Of a stretch of DNA of 64,000 nucleotides, positions 60,558 through 64,000 are shown piece by piece. Origin of the DNA: Eikenella corrodens (lineage in GTDB: Bacteria > Pseudomonadota > Gammaproteobacteria > Burkholderiales > Neisseriaceae); the NCBI RefSeq assembly GCF_900187105.1, contig NZ_LT906482.1, positions 186,001 to 250,000 on the forward strand, in the 5' to 3' direction. The position numbers and the translations under genes are program-made. Position 1 is the first letter of the stretch. Each line of letters starts with the position of its first letter. Below the pieces are notes generated by a model. The model was given only the letters and a program-made list of their open reading frames with translations. It was not told where the DNA came from and did not search any database.

Positions 60558-60598
60558 AAATTTCAGGTAGCCTTCGGATAGCGGCTACCTGAAAAATG
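60558..60598. terminator. inverted DUS pair after the permease gene
   Basis: Reverse DUS, CGGATAG spacer, forward DUS. A second inverted pair follows. Confidence 0.85.
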
Positions 60599-60634
60599 GT
60601 GGGGAACAGACTTTCCTCCATCTACAACAAAACG

Positions 60635-60666
60635 AAAGGCTACCTGAATTTTTTCAGGTAGCCTTT
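60635..60666. terminator. second inverted DUS pair
   Basis: AAAGG forward DUS, TTTTT spacer and reverse DUS with T-run; it ends cytX on the minus strand. Confidence 0.88.
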
Positions 60667-60681
60667 TGCTCTTGGTTCTAC

Positions 60682-61893
60682 TCAACTTTCGTGCACTGCC
60701 GCCCCGTCCGACGCCGACAGCAACTTACGCACCAGCAGCGTCAGCGCAAACGTGGCCGCAATCACCGGCAGCGTGGTGCCCAGCGGCGGCTGCCATTGCA
60801 ACATCAGGCGGTAGAACACAAAACCCGCCAGCCACAATACCAAGCTCACCCAATCCACTTCTCCCGAATTCGGCTTGCGTTTCAGCACAAAATAATCCGC
60901 AATCTGCACCGCAATCATCGGTGCAAACACCGAGCCGATAAAATACAGAAACCCTTCAAAGCGGCTCACATCAAACACCAGCGCCAGCAGCGTGCCCAGC
61001 AGCGTAACCGCCGCTGCCACCGCCACTTCACCAAAACGGCTGCTGATGCTGTAAAAGCTCACCCCGGCCGAATACGCATCCAAAAACGTGGTGCTCACCG
61101 TGGACAACACCACCACCAAAATCCCGGCCGCACCCAGCCCGGCATATTGCAGCATCGACGCGATTTCGCTCTGGCCGGCAAACAGCGCCGCCGCCAGCCC
61201 GATGGCATACATCCACGAGCTGGTGCAGAAATAAGCCAGCGTAGCCGAAAGCGTGGCCGCCCGTGCCTTGGCTGCGCGGCGGGTGTAGTCCGACACCAGC
61301 GGCAACCACGACAACGGCATCACCGCCGCCAGCTCCACCGCCAGCCCGAAACTCATCGCTTCCGCATCCGCCTGCCCGGCCGCCGCCGGCTCGCCGGAGG
61401 CTACCTGAACACTCAACCACAGCGTTAACGCAAATAGCGTGCCCATCGACACAAAATTGATTTTGCTGAAATTCCGCATCCCAATACGCAGCCACAGCAA
61501 AATCAGCGCGCCGATAATCACACTCCAGCCTATCTGTGCGCCGCTCCAGCCCGCCGTGAGCGCCGCCGCAGCCTGCGCCCCGGTGAAAATCATAATCGCC
61601 GTCCAGCCCACCAGCTGCACCACGTTGGCCGCCGAAAACAGCAGCGAGCCGCGACGGCCGAAGGAAAGCTGTACCGTTTCCATCGCACTGCGCCCCGTTT
61701 GCGCCCCAATCAGCCCGGCCAGATAAAACAGCACCCCGCCGATCACATGACCAATAGCCACTGCCAAAAGGCCCATGCGCCAGCCCAATGGCGCAAACAG
61801 CATGCCGGTGAGAATTTCCGCCACCGACACCGCCGCCCCAAACCAAATCACCGCCGAAGCGGTAACCGAAAGTTTATCTGCCTGCTGTTCCAT
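60682..61893 (-). CDS. cytX: CytX-type thiamine-pyrimidine transporter
   Basis: 403 residues from ATG 61893 (AGAGGAAA upstream); an extra TTG codon upstream was ignored. NCS1/CodB-like permease with about 12 helices; signature AVIWFGAAVSVAEILTGMLFAPLGWRMGLLAVAIGHVIGG. CytX proteins are thought to import hydroxymethylpyrimidine for thiamine synthesis, and the TPP riboswitch with its own terminator directly upstream supports that role rather than cytosine import. One DUS is translated as SVQVAS. Its transcript terminates at the DUS pair at 60635. Confidence 0.9.
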   Translation of the reverse strand: MEQQADKLSVTASAVIWFGAAVSVAEILTGMLFAPLGWRMGLLAVAIGHVIGGVLFYLAGLIGAQTGRSAMETVQLSFGRRGSLLFSAANVVQLVGWTAIMIFTGAQAAAALTAGWSGAQIGWSVIIGALILLWLRIGMRNFSKINFVSMGTLFALTLWLSVQVASGEPAAAGQADAEAMSFGLAVELAAVMPLSWLPLVSDYTRRAAKARAATLSATLAYFCTSSWMYAIGLAAALFAGQSEIASMLQYAGLGAAGILVVVLSTVSTTFLDAYSAGVSFYSISSRFGEVAVAAAVTLLGTLLALVFDVSRFEGFLYFIGSVFAPMIAVQIADYFVLKRKPNSGEVDWVSLVLWLAGFVFYRLMLQWQPPLGTTLPVIAATFALTLLVRKLLSASDGAAVHES

Positions 61894-61953
61894 CAAACTG
61901 TTTCCTCTATATTGTGAAAAACTATTCCACCGAGCCGCGTATCAAATGCGCAC

Positions 61954-61981
61954 AAAAAAGCCCGGCACACCAAGCCGGGGG
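61954..61981 (-). terminator. riboswitch expression-platform terminator
   Basis: Minus strand stem CCCGGC/GCCGGG with a seven-base loop and a run of six T. It sits between the TPP aptamer and cytX, so TPP binding probably causes premature termination. Confidence 0.85.
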
Positions 61982-62060
61982 AGCAGAGCAGAGAAGACAC
62001 CCATCCGTTCCGGATGGGGCAAAGCAACCCGAACAGCACCCGCCGCCCGCATTCCTCTGC

Positions 62061-62139
62061 CTGATAGTTCCCTACGCCGGTGCTAACCGGATCAGGTACA
62101 ACGGGTATCCTCTCAGCCGCCCAAAGCAGCACCCCGACT
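62061..62139 (-). promoter_or_regulatory. TPP riboswitch (THI element) of cytX
   Basis: Minus strand shows the thi-box hallmarks in order: GGGGTGC at the 5' end, the GGCTGAGAGGATACCC stem-loop with CTGAGA, then ACCTGATCCGG and GCGTAGGGAA at the 3' end. Coordinates 62139 to about 62061. Upstream promoter at 62178-62151. Confidence 0.95.
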
Positions 62140-62150
62140 AATTGGGCGCG

Positions 62151-62178
62151 ATTATACCCCGCCGCCCTGTTTTTTCAA
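62151..62178 (-). promoter_or_regulatory. sigma-70 promoter of cytX
   Basis: Minus strand TTGAAA (62178-62173), 16-bp spacer and TATAAT (62156-62151), just upstream of the TPP aptamer. Confidence 0.85.
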
Positions 62179-62542
62179 GCGGTGGTAGCAAAGGTGGCCG
62201 GGCATCCAGTTTTGCAATGCTTCCACCGGCAAGAATGTTTTCACACTCAGTCGTTTCGGTTCCGCAAACGTGCAAATCCGAATGGAAAGAGCACTAAAAA
62301 CAGGGTAATCGAGAGCCAATTGCTGTTTAGCTTCGGAACTATCGAGGAGCAGCCCAGATGTTTTCAAGTAGCCTCTTCCCCACCCCACAGGCTACCTGAA
62401 AAACTTCAGCCAACTCTTACCACATCACCATAGCTCAACTTTGCATCGACAGTTCCCTGCCCGACAAGAATGCGGCAGCATTCAGCTTAAAGGCTACCTG
62501 AAAGCGGATATAGTGAGCTTTCAGGTAGCCTTTTGCATACGC
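62179..62542. other. spacer with two inverted DUS pairs
   Basis: Contains DUS pairs at 62361-62405 (first arm one mismatch) and 62489-62532, the second ending the secreted hypothetical gene on the minus strand. A minus-strand frame from 62388 to 62152 (ALDYPVFSALSIRICTFAEPKRLSVKTF) may be a truncated gene fragment but begins with a translated DUS and overlaps the cytX promoter. No firm gene is called. Confidence 0.5.
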
Positions 62543-63106
62543 CTAACGCCGGCCGCAAGGATGCTGGCGCGCCCTGCCCGGCCGCGTATCGCACAGCGAC
62601 ATGCCGCGCAGTCGGCGTGCCGCATCGGTTAGCTCCGCCCGGCTCGGCAAGTGGCGGAAAGCGTATTGCGCCACATAAAGCGCACGTTCGCCCCGCATCG
62701 CTTTTATCCAAGTATATTCCGGCCTGCCGCTTTGCGGGTTGTGCTCGCAGCTCATTTGCCAAAAAGCGAAGGGATAGCCGTTTTCCTGCCCTTCGCTCAG
62801 ATTGATTGTGTTGCCGCCCGGGCAGGCGCTCCGCCAACCGTCCGACACCGCGCGGCGGAAATCGCTTACCGATCGGGTGTTGCCGGCGAAGGTTTGCAGG
62901 GTAACCATCCGCTCCCAGTTTTGCACCGTTTGTCCTCTCGGCACCAGCTCCACAATCGTCTGCCCGCCTTGCGAAGCCCGATATCCGATTTCAAATCCTG
63001 CCGGCGGTGCGCTGAAATAAACGATTTCTTCGCCGCGCTGGGCAGGCTTGGCCAGAGCCACCGCGGGCAACAGCATCAATATGGCCGGCCATAGTTTTAG
63101 TTTCAT
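62543..63106 (-). CDS. secreted hypothetical protein
   Basis: 187 residues from ATG 63106 (MKLKLWPAILMLLPAVALAKPAQ); a longer frame to 63199 lacks a signal peptide at its start and is rejected. A Sec signal peptide (cleavage after ALA at about 19) gives a periplasmic protein with cysteines near 97, 126 and 172. The mature part (YFSAPPAGFEIGYRASQGGQTIVELVPRGQTVQNWERMVTLQTF) resembles small periplasmic proteins with a DcrB/PsbP-like fold seen in proteobacteria, but the match is loose. A rich Arg C-terminus ends it. No function assigned. Confidence 0.7.
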   Translation of the reverse strand: MKLKLWPAILMLLPAVALAKPAQRGEEIVYFSAPPAGFEIGYRASQGGQTIVELVPRGQTVQNWERMVTLQTFAGNTRSVSDFRRAVSDGWRSACPGGNTINLSEGQENGYPFAFWQMSCEHNPQSGRPEYTWIKAMRGERALYVAQYAFRHLPSRAELTDAARRLRGMSLCDTRPGRARQHPCGRR

Positions 63107-63197
63107 GTTTTCATCCTGAATTATTTTGAGTGGGGATAGATCAAACCAGATGGCAACAGGCAGCACATTGCCGCAAAGATTTGTCTGCCCTGTGCCC

Positions 63198-63240
63198 AAA
63201 AGGCTACCTGAAACCTTATTTCTGTTTTCAGGTAGCCTTC
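63198..63240. terminator. inverted DUS pair after ruvX
   Basis: AAAGG forward DUS, TTATTTCTG spacer, reverse DUS. It ends ruvX on the minus strand. Confidence 0.85.
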
Positions 63241-63246
63241 ATGCAA

Positions 63247-63693
63247 TCAACCGTGAAACTCTTCCACCCAGCCCCCTTCAAAGAAGCCCTGCAAAATCGC
63301 CTGCGCGGCCACTTGGTCGAGCACGGGCTTTTGTTTGCGGCCGTGCAGGCCGGTTTGATTGAGGAGCTCGGTGGCATAGAGCGAAGTGAGCCGCTCGTCT
63401 GCCCAATACACGGGCAAGCCGAAGCGGCCGTTGAGGCGGTGGCCGAACTTGCGGGCCAAGCGGGTCATTTCGTGTTCGCTGCCGTCGGTGGAAAACGGCA
63501 GCCCCACCACGAATTGCACCGGCCGCCATTCGGCCACCAGAGCGGCGATGGCGGCAAATTTTTTGTCGTTGCCCTCGCCGCTGATGGTAGCCAGCGGGTG
63601 GGCGATGCCCACTTCGGCGTCGCCCTGCGCCACGCCGATGCGGGTTTCGCCAAAATCGAAGGCCAGCGTGGTGCCGTGTGGGATATTAAGCAT
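63247..63693 (-). CDS. ruvX: RuvX/YqgF pre-16S rRNA nuclease
   Basis: 148 residues from ATG 63693; a TTG at 63726 that would overlap yqgE further is rejected. RNase-H-like fold with the first Asp in [13 protein letters not shown] at residue 13, then [21 protein letters not shown] and the [15 protein letters not shown] motif with the second acidic residue near 104, and the last Asp in [13 protein letters not shown]. Annotated historically as a Holliday junction resolvase, now known to process the 5' end of 16S rRNA in E. coli. Overlaps yqgE by eight bases (ATGCTTAA). Confidence 0.93.
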   Translation of the reverse strand: MLNIPHGTTLAFDFGETRIGVAQGDAEVGIAHPLATISGEGNDKKFAAIAALVAEWRPVQFVVGLPFSTDGSEHEMTRLARKFGHRLNGRFGLPVYWADERLTSLYATELLNQTGLHGRKQKPVLDQVAAQAILQGFFEGGWVEEFHG

Positions 63694-64000
63694 GGCCGCC
63701 GGTTCGGATGAGTTGTTCGGGTGCAATATTAAGCAGCGACATGGCAGCGTGGTAGCGCTGCTCGTGCGGCATGCCGAATATGATGTGTTCGCTGGCCGGC
63801 ACGGTGAGCCAGCTGTTTTCTGCCAGCTCGCGCTCGAGCTGGCCGGCGCTCCAGCCGGTGTAGCCCATAAACAGCATGGCCTGCTTCACGCTTTGTTCGT
63901 CGTGCAGGTGGGGAAGGATGTCGCCGGAGGAAGTAAGCGCGAGGTTATCGCCCACGATGATGCTGCTCATCCAGTTGCCCGCCGGGCTGTGCAACACAAA
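63686..64000 (-). CDS. yqgE: YqgE/AlgH family protein (5' end outside window)
   Basis: Partial: the 3' ~104 codons are present and the reading frame continues past the window edge. [29 protein letters not shown] and [28 protein letters not shown] are the UPF0301 signature; function unknown. yqgE-ruvX adjacency and overlap are conserved in many proteobacteria. Neither the start nor the promoter can be assessed here. Confidence 0.9.
   Translation of the reverse strand, partial: FVLHSPAGNWMSSIIVGDNLALTSSGDILPHLHDEQSVKQAMLFMGYTGWSAGQLERELAENSWLTVPASEHIIFGMPHEQRYHAAMSLLNIAPEQLIRTGGHA

Noticed and set aside
62152-62388. 78-codon minus-strand frame beside the TPP riboswitch
   Set aside because: It begins with a translated DUS, overlaps the cytX promoter and has no recognisable family; at most a gene fragment.

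Overview
The window looks like a chromosomal segment of an Eikenella species (Neisseriaceae), most likely close to Eikenella corrodens. The main reason is the 12-mer AGGCTACCTGAA, the Eikenella dialect of the DNA uptake sequence (eikDUS). It occurs roughly 110 times in 64 kb by hand count, including copies with one or two mismatches. Many copies sit head to head after genes, where they act as transcription terminators. Gene order also fits: pilMNOPQ-aroK-aroB divergent from a class A PBP, pcnB-folK-deoxynucleoside kinase, and sucC-sucD are all Neisseriaceae neighbourhoods. The DNA is GC-rich with gammaproteobacterial-like codon use, except the more AT-rich pil block.

Layout. 0-3.7 kb: murA, pheA and two small secreted proteins. 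3.8-14.8 kb: recD, then a dispersed leucine cluster (leuC, leuD, leuB) interleaved with small secreted or uncharacterised genes and an IS1016-type element that landed inside a Correia-like element. 14.8-18.3 kb: a PhnA-like zinc ribbon protein, aroC and mutL. 18.4-20.7 kb: an intact 106-bp Correia-like element and sucCD. 21-25.4 kb: deoxynucleoside kinase, folK, pcnB, a DUF3460 protein, an O-methyltransferase and a TPR lipoprotein. 25.5-29.7 kb: purH, small hypotheticals, gloA and a YgjP-type metallopeptidase. 29.9-32 kb: a queuosine-precursor block in which the transporter yhhQ and the reductase queF each carry a preQ1-I riboswitch. 32-40 kb: aroE, a Bax inhibitor-1 protein, radA, lysC and slyD. 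40-47 kb: a large NAD-glutamate dehydrogenase followed by tsaB, rimI and a uracil-DNA-glycosylase-like gene. 47-49.3 kb: a histidine-rich metal-binding protein, an IS1595-family element and a decayed CPBP protease gene. 49.5-58.7 kb: aroB, aroK, pilQPONM and ponA. 59-64 kb: an Mtr-like aromatic amino acid permease, a cytX-type transporter under a TPP riboswitch, a secreted hypothetical, ruvX and the 3' part of yqgE.

Functional themes. Aromatic biosynthesis is strongly represented (aroB, aroK, aroE, aroC, pheA and an aromatic permease), as is branched-chain synthesis (leuBCD). DNA transformation and repair genes (recD, mutL, radA, ruvX, a UDG-like enzyme, a pyrimidine-dimer-glycosylase-like enzyme and the pilus biogenesis operon) fit a naturally competent organism. 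Three riboswitches of two classes are visible.

The most unusual observations are: a near-perfect intrinsic-terminator structure that contains the likely start codons of aroK, directly downstream of pilQ; two preQ1-I riboswitches 1.3 kb apart, one with an extra mini-hairpin; a DUS-anchored ~48-bp degenerate intergenic repeat family that I do not recognise; DUS copies translated as protein linkers; and the nested IS-in-Correia insertion. No tRNA, rRNA, CRISPR array or phage gene was seen.
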